Shown here piece by piece: positions 8,658 to 16,224 of a stretch of 38,832 bases of DNA. The notes beneath the pieces were generated by a model, which searched no databases, was not told the DNA's origin, and saw only the letters and a list, made by a program, of their open reading frames with translations. Source of the stretch: JBQTHI01 sp052390035 (GTDB taxonomy: Bacteria > Actinomycetota > Acidimicrobiia > Spongiisociales > ZC4RG35). Position 1 is the stretch's first letter. Every line of letters starts with the position of its first letter. The position numbers and the translations under genes were made by a program. The DNA is taken from assembly GCA_052390035.1 (NCBI GenBank), contig JBQTHI010000023.1, forward strand, positions 1 to 38,832, in the 5' to 3' direction.

Positions 8658-8666
8658 TCTCGCTAG

Positions 8667-9719
8667 ATGAACTCCGAAGAAGAACGGATCGCCCTCTTCC
8701 TTGACTTCGAGAACCTGGCGATCGGGGCCCGGGAGGCACTCCACGGCCAGGAGTTCGACTTCAAACCCATCGCCGACGCTCTCGCCGAACGGGGGCGGGT
8801 GGTTTCCCGGCGGGCGTACGCCGACTGGTCGATGTTCGATGATGCCCGACGGATGTTGACCCGTCACCATGTCGAGTTGATCGAGATTCCCCAGAAGTTG
8901 GGCACCACCCGAAAGAACGCCGCCGACATCAAGATGGCGGTTGACGCCATCGAGATCGCCTTCGAGCGCGAATACGTGACGACGTTTGTAATCGGTACCG
9001 GTGACTCGGATTTCACCCCGCTGGTGCACAAGCTGCGTGAGCTCAACAAGAAGGTGATCGGGGTAGGAATCAAGGCGTCGACTTCGACCCTTTTGCCTCC
9101 CGCCTGTGACGAGTTCCTCTTCTACGAGAGCCTCGAGGGGGTCGAGCCTCGGACGCCTGAGCCGGTCGCTCCCCGTCGCAGCCGGGTGCGCCCCCCGGAG
9201 CCGGATGAGCCGTCGGTGGCTGACGAGCCGTCGGAGGAGTTGGAGCCGCTCATTACCCGCACTCTCGCCGGACTGCAGAGAACAACCGGCGAGGCGGTGC
9301 TGGCCTCTTCGCTTAAAAGAGCCGTGCTGCGCAAGGACTCGACCTTCTCCGAGGCGGATCACGGATTCCGCGGCTTCGGCGAATTGCTCCGTCACCTCGA
9401 AGAACAGGGTGTCGTCGAGTTGACCGAGGGGCCTGCCAGGGGTGACCCGGTGGTCCAATTCCCCCAAAACGGCGGCGGTGAGAACGAAGCGTTCGAGCTC
9501 TTGGTATCAGTGGTCACCGACCTGCAGAAGCGCAACGGGACACCCGCCCTCTCCGGACTCAAGAACCAGGTCCGCAAACAAGACCCGGACTTCTCGGAAA
9601 AGAAGTTCGGATACGGCGGGTTTCTCCAGTTCTGCCGGGCCGCCGCCACCAGGGGGCTTATCGAATTGGAGTGGGACGAACGGGTTGGCGACTACTGGGT
9701 GCGGGTCCCAACGGCATGA
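8667..9719 (+). CDS. NYN-domain ribonuclease with two OST-HTH (LOTUS) domains
   Basis: A 350-residue predicted RNA-processing enzyme. Residues 7-155 are a NYN (PIN-like) nuclease domain: the acidic residues expected for metal binding are present at Asp13 and Asn16 ('FLDFENL'), Asp87 ('ADIKMA') and Asp113/Asp115 ('GTGDSDFTPLV'). A proline- and acid-rich linker (158-190) leads to two tandem OST-HTH/LOTUS modules (about 192-266 and 272-347), each with the pattern 'LK..V...D..FSE...G..GF..LL......GL/VEL'. LOTUS domains bind RNA (G-rich or G-quadruplex RNA in eukaryotic members) and guide the nuclease. The gene heads an operon: its TGA overlaps the ATG of the next gene (ATGA, 9716-9719). RNA target unknown. 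Confidence 0.92.
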   Translation: MNSEEERIALFLDFENLAIGAREALHGQEFDFKPIADALAERGRVVSRRAYADWSMFDDARRMLTRHHVELIEIPQKLGTTRKNAADIKMAVDAIEIAFEREYVTTFVIGTGDSDFTPLVHKLRELNKKVIGVGIKASTSTLLPPACDEFLFYESLEGVEPRTPEPVAPRRSRVRPPEPDEPSVADEPSEELEPLITRTLAGLQRTTGEAVLASSLKRAVLRKDSTFSEADHGFRGFGELLRHLEEQGVVELTEGPARGDPVVQFPQNGGGENEAFELLVSVVTDLQKRNGTPALSGLKNQVRKQDPDFSEKKFGYGGFLQFCRAAATRGLIELEWDERVGDYWVRVPTA

Positions 9720-10945
9720 TCGCCGAAGTGGTGGTGGTGGGGGCAGGGATCATCGGCGCCGCCATCTCCTACGAGTTAGCCCGGCATGGGGTCGACGGCG
9801 TGGTGGTGGTCGAAAAGGCGCCGGGACCGGCGGCGGGGTCGACCGGAGCCTCTTCGTCGATCTGTCGCTGCCGGTACACCCACCCGGAGGTGATCAGAGT
9901 GGCCCGCTCAGGGCTGGCGGCATTTCAAAACTGGGCCGAATACACCCGGCTCCCCGCTCCCTTGGCAAGGTTCCAAAGGACCGGGGCGGTGTGGATGTTC
10001 GGCTGGACGGCCGACCAAGTGGTCGCCGACACCGCCCGCTTGCTCGACCAGGGCGTGGCCGCCACCGCCATCGACGCTGCCACCCTGGCCGACCGCTTCC
10101 CGGCCCTCTCGCCCTGCGCCGTCCCTCTCGATGTTCGCACCGACACCGATCACGCTTGTGTGGCCGGAGAGGCCTTCATGGTCGAGGAGGAGGCCGGTTA
10201 CATGGAGCCGTCTTCCACCAACCAGGATCTGCTAGATGCCGCCTCGCGGGCCGGGGTGGACGTGAGGTTCTCATCTCGTGTGGTCGGGGTGGCCCGGTCC
10301 GAAGGCGCCGCTCGTGGAGTGGTCCTGGCCGACGGGACGGACATTGCGGCCGGGCTTGTGATCAATGCCTCCGGGCCTTGGTGCAACCAGCTAAACGATC
10401 TTGCCGGGGTCGAGTTGCGATGGACGCTCACCCCGACTCGGATCCAGACGCTTTATCGGGAGTGGGACGAATCGCTCGGTGACCTTCCCATCACCCTCGA
10501 CGGGACCTCCGGGATATATCTGCGGCCCGACCTGGGTCGCCGAGTGCTGATTGGCTCGGTCCTGGCCTCCGACGAGGAGGAGGTGGTCGATGATCCCGAT
10601 GACTTCAGACAGACTCCGGATCCCGACTTCAGGGACGAGAAGATGGCCGCCTTCCACCACCGGGTTCCTCAACTGGACCCCCGGGGAAGCGTCCCCGGGA
10701 TCGCCGGGCTCTACACCATCAACCGGGAGGATGTGCATCCCGTCCTGGGACCCACCGAACTGGACCGTTTCTGGGTCGCCAACGGCTTCTCCGGGCACGG
10801 CTTCAAGCTGGCTCCGGCGATCGGGTCGATGATCGCCGTTGCGTACACGGGCACCGTCCGCGAGTTTGATACCGACGTGCCGGCGGCCTTCTTCGGTGTC
10901 GACCGCCGGCCGCTTCTTGTAGCCACCAAGCATGTCCTGGCCTAA
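9716..10945 (+). CDS. FAD-dependent oxidoreductase, DAO (glycine/sarcosine oxidase-like) family
   Basis: A 409-residue flavoprotein of the D-amino-acid-oxidase superfamily, predicted to oxidise an amino- or N-methylamino acid. The N-terminal Rossmann motif 'VVVVGAGIIGAAISYELARHG' followed by the acidic strand end 'VVVVEK' binds FAD. The C-terminal 'TINREDVHPVLGPTELDRFWVANGFSGHGFKLAPAIG' region has the usual second FAD-binding block (GFSGHG...P..G). The start is the ATG overlapping the NYN stop. It is followed 3 bp later by an ornithine cyclodeaminase-like gene, so the pair may degrade or interconvert an amino or imino acid; the substrate is not identifiable. Confidence 0.9.
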   Translation: MIAEVVVVGAGIIGAAISYELARHGVDGVVVVEKAPGPAAGSTGASSSICRCRYTHPEVIRVARSGLAAFQNWAEYTRLPAPLARFQRTGAVWMFGWTADQVVADTARLLDQGVAATAIDAATLADRFPALSPCAVPLDVRTDTDHACVAGEAFMVEEEAGYMEPSSTNQDLLDAASRAGVDVRFSSRVVGVARSEGAARGVVLADGTDIAAGLVINASGPWCNQLNDLAGVELRWTLTPTRIQTLYREWDESLGDLPITLDGTSGIYLRPDLGRRVLIGSVLASDEEEVVDDPDDFRQTPDPDFRDEKMAAFHHRVPQLDPRGSVPGIAGLYTINREDVHPVLGPTELDRFWVANGFSGHGFKLAPAIGSMIAVAYTGTVREFDTDVPAAFFGVDRRPLLVATKHVLA

Positions 10946-10948
10946 GGG

Positions 10949-11821
10949 GTGATCTACCTCGATTCCCCGGCTACCCGGGCGGCCTTGTCGATGCCGGCCG
11001 CCATCGCCGCCATGCGTATCGGTCTGGGCGACGATCGCCAGGTGCCGGTCCGAACCCGGCTGGGCGGATCGCTTTTCATGCCGGGACGGGCAGGAGCCGA
11101 GACCGGGGTCAAGGTGTTATCGGTGGTGCCCGGCAACCCCGTGGGGCTGGTGATGGTGTTCGCTGCCGACGGTTCTCCGTTGGGAGTTGTCGACGGCTCG
11201 GCTTTGACCGCCATCCGGACCGGAGCAGCGGCCGGGCTCGCCACCGACCTTTTGGCTCCCCGGCAGGCGGCGGTGATGGCCATGTTGGGAGCGGGGGCGA
11301 TGGCCGCCGATCAGATCGAAGCCGTGCGTTCGGTGCGTCCCATCGAGAGGGTTCTGGTGTGGAGCCGGGACCCGGAGCGAGCTGCGCTGTTGGCTGGCCG
11401 AATCGGGGGGAAACCGATCGACGACCCCAATCGGGCGGTGGCCGCGGCGGACATTGTCACCACTGCCACTCCCGCCACCGATCCGCTTTTCGACGACGAG
11501 GCGATCCGTTCGGGCACCCACATCAATGCCGTGGGGGCGTTCACCGCCGACATGTGCGAGGTTCCGGCTCAAACGGTCAACCGCTCCTATGTCGTGGTCG
11601 ATGATCTCGACGCTGCTTCGGCCGAGGCGGGTGACCTGCTCCGGGCGGGACGACCTCCGGTCTGCACCCTGGCCGACGTGCTGGCGGGTCGTCACCCTCA
11701 GATCGGCGAAGACGTCACAATGTTCAAGTCGGTGGGGATCGCCTCCCAGGACGTGGCGGCGGCGGTAGCGGCGATCACGGTCGCTCGCCGACTCGGGCTA
11801 GGAATCGTGATGCCGGTCTGA
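10949..11821 (+). CDS. Ornithine cyclodeaminase/mu-crystallin family protein
   Basis: A 290-residue NAD(P)-binding protein. The family includes ornithine cyclodeaminase, alanine dehydrogenase and ketimine reductase. The substrate-side N-terminus has the conserved Arg/Lys region ('VPVRTRLGGS', 'GVKVLSVVPGNP'), followed by 'VDGSALTAIRTGAAAGLATDLLA' and the dinucleotide motif 'MLGAGAMAADQIEAV'. The GTG start lies 3 bp after the previous stop with GGGG just before it; the stop TGA shares one base with the next ATG (TGATG at 11819-11823). Coupling to the DAO-family oxidase fits imino-acid metabolism: the oxidase would make an imine and this protein could reduce a cyclic imine. That pathway is inference. 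Confidence 0.88.
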   Translation: MIYLDSPATRAALSMPAAIAAMRIGLGDDRQVPVRTRLGGSLFMPGRAGAETGVKVLSVVPGNPVGLVMVFAADGSPLGVVDGSALTAIRTGAAAGLATDLLAPRQAAVMAMLGAGAMAADQIEAVRSVRPIERVLVWSRDPERAALLAGRIGGKPIDDPNRAVAAADIVTTATPATDPLFDDEAIRSGTHINAVGAFTADMCEVPAQTVNRSYVVVDDLDAASAEAGDLLRAGRPPVCTLADVLAGRHPQIGEDVTMFKSVGIASQDVAAAVAAITVARRLGLGIVMPV

Positions 11822-13905
11822 TGCGACCGCTCCTCAATCGTTGGCGACGGTCCCCGGCTTTGGAGCTGCTCACCGACAGGGAGACGACCGGATTCCTGGT
11901 GCTGTCGGCCCTGGTCGGCCTGGGGGTGGGGCTGGGCACCGCCGCTCTGATCACGGTGGTCCGCGGCGTTGGCTCGGCGTTTGCCTTCCTCGAAGGATTG
12001 GCCGGAGGTCAGCCCTGGTGGGTGCTGGTGGCGGTGCCGCTTGGTCTGGTCGCCTCATGGTGGGTGGCGAAAAGGTTCGCACCAGAGGTGGAAGGCGACG
12101 GGGTGCCCGATGCCATTGCTGCCCTGGCCATCCATGGCGGCCGGATCAGGGGCCGAGTCGTCCCGGCGAAGATTCTTTCGACGGCCCTCACCCTCGGCGG
12201 AGGGGGCTCCGGCGGACGTGAAGGCCCGATTGTGCAGATCGGCGCTTCGATCGGATCGGTTGTGTCGCGATTCTTCCACCTCGGGGAAGACCAGATACGA
12301 AGCCTGGTCGCCGCCGGGGCTGGAGCCGGCATCGGCGCCAGCTTCAACGCCCCCATTGCCGGCATGCTCTTCGCCCTCGAAGTGATCCTGGGCAGCTTCG
12401 CGGTGCGCCACATGTCGGCGATCGTCATCGCCTCGGTCGTTGCTGCCATCACCAGCCGTCGGCTCATCGGTGCAGATCTGGCGGTTCGCGCCGCCTCTTA
12501 CACCCTGGAGGACCCCCGCCAGTTAGCGGTCTTCTTGCTGTTATCTCTGCTGGCGGCCGGTGCAGGACTAGCGGTCCTACGAGGGATGGATGTGCTCGAC
12601 CGCTGGGGCAAGCGTCGGGAGCGTGGAGTATGGCGTCCACTCGGCTTTGGCCTTGCGGTGGGGGTGATCGGCCTATTCGAAGGTGATGTCCTTGGTACCG
12701 GTCAAGAATTCCTCTCCGACCTTCTCGAGCAGTCGGACCTGTTTGAACGGGTGGAGATCGGGGGAACCGCCTGGTGGGCACTGGGAGTTCTGGCGATAGC
12801 AAAACTGGTCGCCACCTGCCTAACCGCCACGTCGGGGGCGGCCGTGGGGGCCTTCATGCCAAGCCTCTTCATCGGCGCCACCCTCGGTGCCTCACTCGGC
12901 CAGTTGTTGCAACCGATCTGGACCTTCGGGGAGTTACGACCGGGCGCCTTGGCCGTGGTGGGCATGGCGACAGTCATCGCCGCGGTGGCCCGCGCTCCCT
13001 TGACGGCGATGATGATCGTCTTCGAGGTGACCGGTGCTCGGGACTATGGCCTGGTGCTGCCGTTGATGCTAGGGACGACCATGGCCACTTTTCTGGCAGA
13101 CCGGTTCCATCGCGACAGCCTCTATGCGGCTGCCCTTCGCCGGAGGGGAATCACTCTTGTTCCCCACGGGGAGGTGGATCTGCTCGACACCGTGCTGGTG
13201 AGCGATGTGATGCACAGGCCTCATGCGGTGGCACACCCCGGTCAGACCGTCGCCTCAGCCGAAGAGGCGATGCAACGGTACCGGTACAACGGACTTGCTG
13301 TTCTGGAACACGGCAAGGTGGTCGGGGTCTTAACCGTGGCCGATATCGTCCGATCCGGTGGTCCCAGTTCGTCTCATACTGTGGACCAGGTAATGACCCA
13401 CCGTCCGGTCACTATTACCCCGGATATGCCGGTGTCGAGAGCGCTTGAACGGCTCGCCGCCCTCGGCGTTGGGCGGTTGCCGGTGGTCGCTACAGACGGC
13501 AGCGGTGATTTTGTCGGCATCTTCCGCCGGGAGGAGGCCGTCCGCGCTTACCACCGGGCCTTGGGCAATCGGACCGATCGGGAGCTGGTCCGCCGCCGGC
13601 TCGACCAGCGGACCGACCCTGGCGCCGGGTATTACGAATTCCGGGTTCCCCGTGGCTCGATCGCCGACGGAAAGCTGTTGCGTGAGGTGGCGTGGGCGGA
13701 GGGATCGACGCTTGTCTCGGTTCGCCGGGGCCGGGAGGTGATTGTCCCAACGGGGGGAACGACCCTCCTCGCCGAAGACGTGGTCACCGCCTTCGGGACT
13801 CCCGACTCCCGCGCCGAGATGATCGGGCGTCTCAACGCCGGTGCTGACGAAGCCACCGCCGAGTTGGTGATCGACGAAATCGAGCAGGGGGCTTCGAGCC
13901 AATGA
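11821..13905 (+). CDS. ClC chloride channel/antiporter with CBS pair and RCK_C domain
   Basis: A 694-residue protein. Residues 20-440 are a ClC core: selectivity-filter motifs 'GDGVP' (92-96), 'GREGP' (132-136, gating Glu134) and 'GAFMP' (343-347) are all present. Two CBS domains follow (about 460-510 and 521-575), which in other ClCs bind adenine nucleotides and control gating. The last ~95 residues ('YYEFRVPRGSIADGKLLREV...' to '...EDVVTAFGTP') look like a TrkA-C/RCK_C regulatory domain. Such domain order occurs in prokaryotic ClCs. The gene is the last of the operon that starts with the NYN protein. Whether it is a channel or a proton-coupled exchanger cannot be settled by eye. Confidence 0.93.
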   Translation: MRPLLNRWRRSPALELLTDRETTGFLVLSALVGLGVGLGTAALITVVRGVGSAFAFLEGLAGGQPWWVLVAVPLGLVASWWVAKRFAPEVEGDGVPDAIAALAIHGGRIRGRVVPAKILSTALTLGGGGSGGREGPIVQIGASIGSVVSRFFHLGEDQIRSLVAAGAGAGIGASFNAPIAGMLFALEVILGSFAVRHMSAIVIASVVAAITSRRLIGADLAVRAASYTLEDPRQLAVFLLLSLLAAGAGLAVLRGMDVLDRWGKRRERGVWRPLGFGLAVGVIGLFEGDVLGTGQEFLSDLLEQSDLFERVEIGGTAWWALGVLAIAKLVATCLTATSGAAVGAFMPSLFIGATLGASLGQLLQPIWTFGELRPGALAVVGMATVIAAVARAPLTAMMIVFEVTGARDYGLVLPLMLGTTMATFLADRFHRDSLYAAALRRRGITLVPHGEVDLLDTVLVSDVMHRPHAVAHPGQTVASAEEAMQRYRYNGLAVLEHGKVVGVLTVADIVRSGGPSSSHTVDQVMTHRPVTITPDMPVSRALERLAALGVGRLPVVATDGSGDFVGIFRREEAVRAYHRALGNRTDRELVRRRLDQRTDPGAGYYEFRVPRGSIADGKLLREVAWAEGSTLVSVRRGREVIVPTGGTTLLAEDVVTAFGTPDSRAEMIGRLNAGADEATAELVIDEIEQGASSQ

Positions 13906-13928
13906 GGTGAGGGGGCGAGTCCGTCCCG

Positions 13929-13934
13929 TAGAAT
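13929..13934 (+). promoter_or_regulatory. Candidate -10 box, leaderless start
   Basis: TAGAAT ends 8 bp before the ATG at 13943, and no Shine-Dalgarno sequence is present. The mRNA would begin at or next to the start codon. It also argues that the gene is transcribed independently of the ClC gene ending at 13905. Confidence 0.6.
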
Positions 13935-13942
13935 CGAGCAAC

Positions 13943-14899
13943 ATGGGTGTAGCTCTCGCAATCATCATCGTGGCGCTGGTCTTGATCGGGCTGAGCGTTT
14001 ATCTGAACCGGCGCCGCAAGGCCCTCGAGGCCGAGTTGGGGATTGAGATACCGAGCCGGCGACGGCGCGAAATGCCCGCCCCCGCGCCGGCGATCGAAGT
14101 CGATCACCCTCGGCCCGAACTCGCCGAGTTCCACGTCGAAGGCCACACCGCCAGGGTGCGGTTCGATGTTCCGTTGCCCGAGGGTGAACCCGACGAGATT
14201 CTCGTCGAGTTGTTGGTCGGCGAGGCGATCGAAGTCATGCGCGAGAAGCGCCACTCGCTGCCCCTGAGCAGCGTGACCGAGGTGGTGGCGTTGGCGGGGA
14301 GAGGCGAGGTTCGTCAGGTCGGCAAGGCCAAGCTCGACCAGCCGGGCGCTCTCCCGCCGAGGGCGGAAGGGGTAAACATCCTCAACTTGTCCAGTCTGAG
14401 CGATGACCCCCTGGTCGCTTCCTTCTCCACCCATGGCCAGCCCGATGTCATTCCCGACACCAAAGTCCGCGGTCGCCCCGACGAGTTGCGACCGTTCGCT
14501 GAGGAGCTTCACCTTCCCCGGGCCGTCGCCACCGGCCTTCGGGCCCAAGGCATCGATCCCACCACTGTGGCCCCCGGGGAGCTGGTGGTTGGCTTGCTCC
14601 GGTTGTTTGGCTATCAGATCGCTCCCGCCGGGCTAACCGCCTGGATGGCGAGCAAGGCCGGAGAAAGAACGTATGTGGTTGAGGACAAATACCGGCCGGG
14701 TGATCACCCCGAACTCGACGAAAGCGTCATTCGCAAGTTCATGATCGAGTTTGGGTCGGTCGGGGCCAACCGAGGCATGCTCGTCACCGACAAGTACGGC
14801 CCCTTCGAGATCTATGAGCTGGAGCGCAAAAACCCGAAGATCCGCTTTGTCACCCGCCACCGTCTGCAGAAGATGGTCGACTCGCTGTCGCTGTCGTAA
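13943..14899 (+). CDS. Membrane-anchored protein with degenerate Mrr-like nuclease fold
   Basis: A 318-residue protein. Residues 2-21 form one transmembrane helix, followed by a basic stop-transfer 'NRRRK' and a linker. The middle (55-200) is not recognised. The C-terminal 110 residues read like an Mrr_cat/PD-(D/E)XK domain: 'GLLRLFGYQIAP' (217-228) matches the usual 'LL..mGY.V' start, 'YVVEDKYRPG' (244-253) gives the (E)xK element (Glu247, Lys249), and 'GANRGMLVTDKYGPFEIYEL' plus 'IRFVTRHRLQKMVD' match the conserved 'a..G.lvT...F...A' and 'I.lidg..L..lv' end. The acidic residue expected between the first two blocks is missing. It may be a structural or nucleic-acid-binding derivative. It is not part of a recognisable restriction system here. 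Confidence 0.7.
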   Translation: MGVALAIIIVALVLIGLSVYLNRRRKALEAELGIEIPSRRRREMPAPAPAIEVDHPRPELAEFHVEGHTARVRFDVPLPEGEPDEILVELLVGEAIEVMREKRHSLPLSSVTEVVALAGRGEVRQVGKAKLDQPGALPPRAEGVNILNLSSLSDDPLVASFSTHGQPDVIPDTKVRGRPDELRPFAEELHLPRAVATGLRAQGIDPTTVAPGELVVGLLRLFGYQIAPAGLTAWMASKAGERTYVVEDKYRPGDHPELDESVIRKFMIEFGSVGANRGMLVTDKYGPFEIYELERKNPKIRFVTRHRLQKMVDSLSLS

Positions 14900-14976
14900 A
14901 GGTCGGGCATCGGCCTTGGTGCTTAGCCCCTGGTCTCTAGCTCCCCATCTCTGGCTGCCCACTCCCCTTGCTCGGG

Positions 14977-14998
14977 TAATATGACTCCACCAAGGAGG
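14977..14998 (+). promoter_or_regulatory. -10 box and ribosome-binding site of tatA
   Basis: TAATAT at 14977-14982 is a good -10 box. AAGGAGG at 14992-14998 is a near-perfect Shine-Dalgarno sequence 10 bp before the ATG at 15009. Unlike several neighbours this gene has a leadered mRNA. The C/T-rich stretch before it (14920-14970) shows no other structure. Confidence 0.65.
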
Positions 14999-15008
14999 CG
15001 ATAGCCGA

Positions 15009-15197
15009 ATGTTCTCTCCCAAAGGTCCCGAGTGGATCATCATCTTGCTCGTCGTTGTGCTCCTTTTTGGCGCCCGCAAGCTCCCCCAACTCGCCCGTTC
15101 GTTGGGCGCCTCCGCCAAAGAATTCCGCAAGGGCATCCAGGAAGGTGCGGAGGAGTCCGACACGGAGACTCCATCCCCAAGCGAACCCAGCCGCTAA
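15009..15197 (+). CDS. tatA: Sec-independent translocase subunit TatA
   Basis: A 62-residue TatA/E protein that would form the pore-assembling component of the twin-arginine pathway. It has a single N-terminal transmembrane helix begun by 'GPEWIIILLVVVLLFG', the conserved hinge 'FGARKLPQLARSLG', then an amphipathic helix and a short acidic tail. Length and order are standard. It has a strong Shine-Dalgarno sequence. No tatB or tatC is present in the window. Its place just before an ECF sigma operon recalls the mycobacterial sigE-rseA-htrA-tatB region, suggesting envelope-stress grouping. Confidence 0.95.
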   Translation: MFSPKGPEWIIILLVVVLLFGARKLPQLARSLGASAKEFRKGIQEGAEESDTETPSPSEPSR

Positions 15198-15224
15198 CTA
15201 GCTCCTGCTGGCTAGCTCCCGTCA

Positions 15225-15245
15225 GGCCGGAAGGAACTTCCGGCC
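15225..15245. terminator. Perfect 9-bp hairpin between tatA and the sigma gene
   Basis: GGCCGGAAG (15225-15233) pairs perfectly with CTTCCGGCC (15237-15245) across a GAA loop. No T-tract follows, so it may be a weak terminator, an RNA-stability element or a protein-binding palindrome for the sigma operon. The repeated octamer CTAGCTCC occurs just before it at 15197-15204 and 15211-15218. Confidence 0.5.
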
Positions 15246-15274
15246 ACCCCGCGGCGTTCTCGGGTTGAGGTCCT

Positions 15275-15784
15275 ATGTCTGAGACCTTCCCCCTCACTTG
15301 GGAAGAGGTGGCGCGGAGCCATGGCCGCAAGATCTACAACTACGCCTACCGCCTTTCGGGCAACCCCCACGACGCCAGCGACCTGGTGCAGGAAGTGTTG
15401 CTCCGGGTTCGGAACGGGCTCGCCGACTATCAGCCGGGTTCGTTCGAAGGCTGGCTGTGGCGGATCACCCGCAACGCTTTTCTGGATGAAACCCGCCGGC
15501 GCCGGCGTCGCCCCACCGCTCCGCTACCCGACGACGCCGATCACCGATTCGCTGCCTCCTTCGCCTCGCCCTCTCCCGAAGACGTCCTGGCCAGCCTGCG
15601 CTTCGATGAAGATATCCAAAAGGCGCTCGCCGACCTTCCCTACGAATTCCGGGAGGCCGTCGTGATGTGCGATGTGATCGGCCTCTCCTACGAAGAGATC
15701 GCTCAGGCCGCCGCGGTGCCAGTCGGCACGGTAAGGAGCAGGATCCATCGGGGACGGCGGATGTTGCGAGAGAGGCTGATATGA
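15275..15784 (+). CDS. ECF-family RNA polymerase sigma factor
   Basis: A 169-residue group IV sigma factor. Region 2 spans about residues 10-80 with the core '..SDLVQEVLLRVRNGL' and the promoter-melting/-10 segment 'GWLWRITRNAFLDETRRRRRR'. Region 4 is at 108-165: 'ALADLPYEFREAVVMCDVIGLSYEEIAQAAAVPVGTVRSRIHRGRRMLRERL', a clear helix-turn-helix for the -35 element. There is no extra C-terminal domain. The stop overlaps the start of the anti-sigma gene (ATGA, 15781-15784), and an RseB-like gene follows, so this resembles SigE-type envelope-stress systems of actinomycetes. A TGAGGT sequence before the ATG serves as ribosome-binding site. Its own target promoters were not identified. Confidence 0.93.
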   Translation: MSETFPLTWEEVARSHGRKIYNYAYRLSGNPHDASDLVQEVLLRVRNGLADYQPGSFEGWLWRITRNAFLDETRRRRRRPTAPLPDDADHRFAASFASPSPEDVLASLRFDEDIQKALADLPYEFREAVVMCDVIGLSYEEIAQAAAVPVGTVRSRIHRGRRMLRERLI

Positions 15785-16224
15785 CGGGTGGTCGGTTCCG
15801 TCATCTGGGTGATGAGATCTCGGCGTATCTCGACGGCGAGTTGTCGGACGTCGAACTTCGCAAAGCTGCCTCGCATCTCGCCGGCTGCGATGTGTGCCGT
15901 GATGAGATGGAAGAGACGATGATGGTTCGGGCTCGGCTCCGATCCCTTCCACTGCTCGAGCCTCCGGCGCTTCTTGGGCTCGCCACCGACCATGTCCGTC
16001 CGTTCCGCCGCCGCCGGGCGATGATCGCCGGAGCGGCCGCCGCGGCGATGGCCGCAATCCTGGCCGCGTCCAGTTTTATGAACCCTGAGAAGGTGGTGGC
16101 GTTGAGCTCAGAGGACCTCGTCAGCTCGTTCCGGGCGCGGGCCTCACTCGACCCCAATTTCACGGGTCGCATGGTGCCGCTCGAACAGATCTATGGCATT
16201 CAGCTCGAGGACACCCAACGATGA
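15781..16224 (+). CDS. Zinc-binding anti-sigma factor (RseA-type, single membrane span)
   Basis: A 147-residue partner of the sigma factor just upstream. The N-terminal cytoplasmic ZAS domain has the zinc motif His-x3-Cys-x2-Cys ('HLAGCDVC', about residues 35-42). A hydrophobic segment 'AMIAGAAAAAMAAILAASSF' (about 78-97) crosses the membrane and leaves roughly 50 residues outside. In related systems regulated proteolysis of such a protein frees the sigma factor. The ATG at 15781 overlaps the sigma stop; longer in-frame starts lie inside the sigma gene and are rejected. The stop overlaps the start of the RseB-like gene (16221-16224). Confidence 0.9.
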   Translation: MTGGRFRHLGDEISAYLDGELSDVELRKAASHLAGCDVCRDEMEETMMVRARLRSLPLLEPPALLGLATDHVRPFRRRRAMIAGAAAAAMAAILAASSFMNPEKVVALSSEDLVSSFRARASLDPNFTGRMVPLEQIYGIQLEDTQR

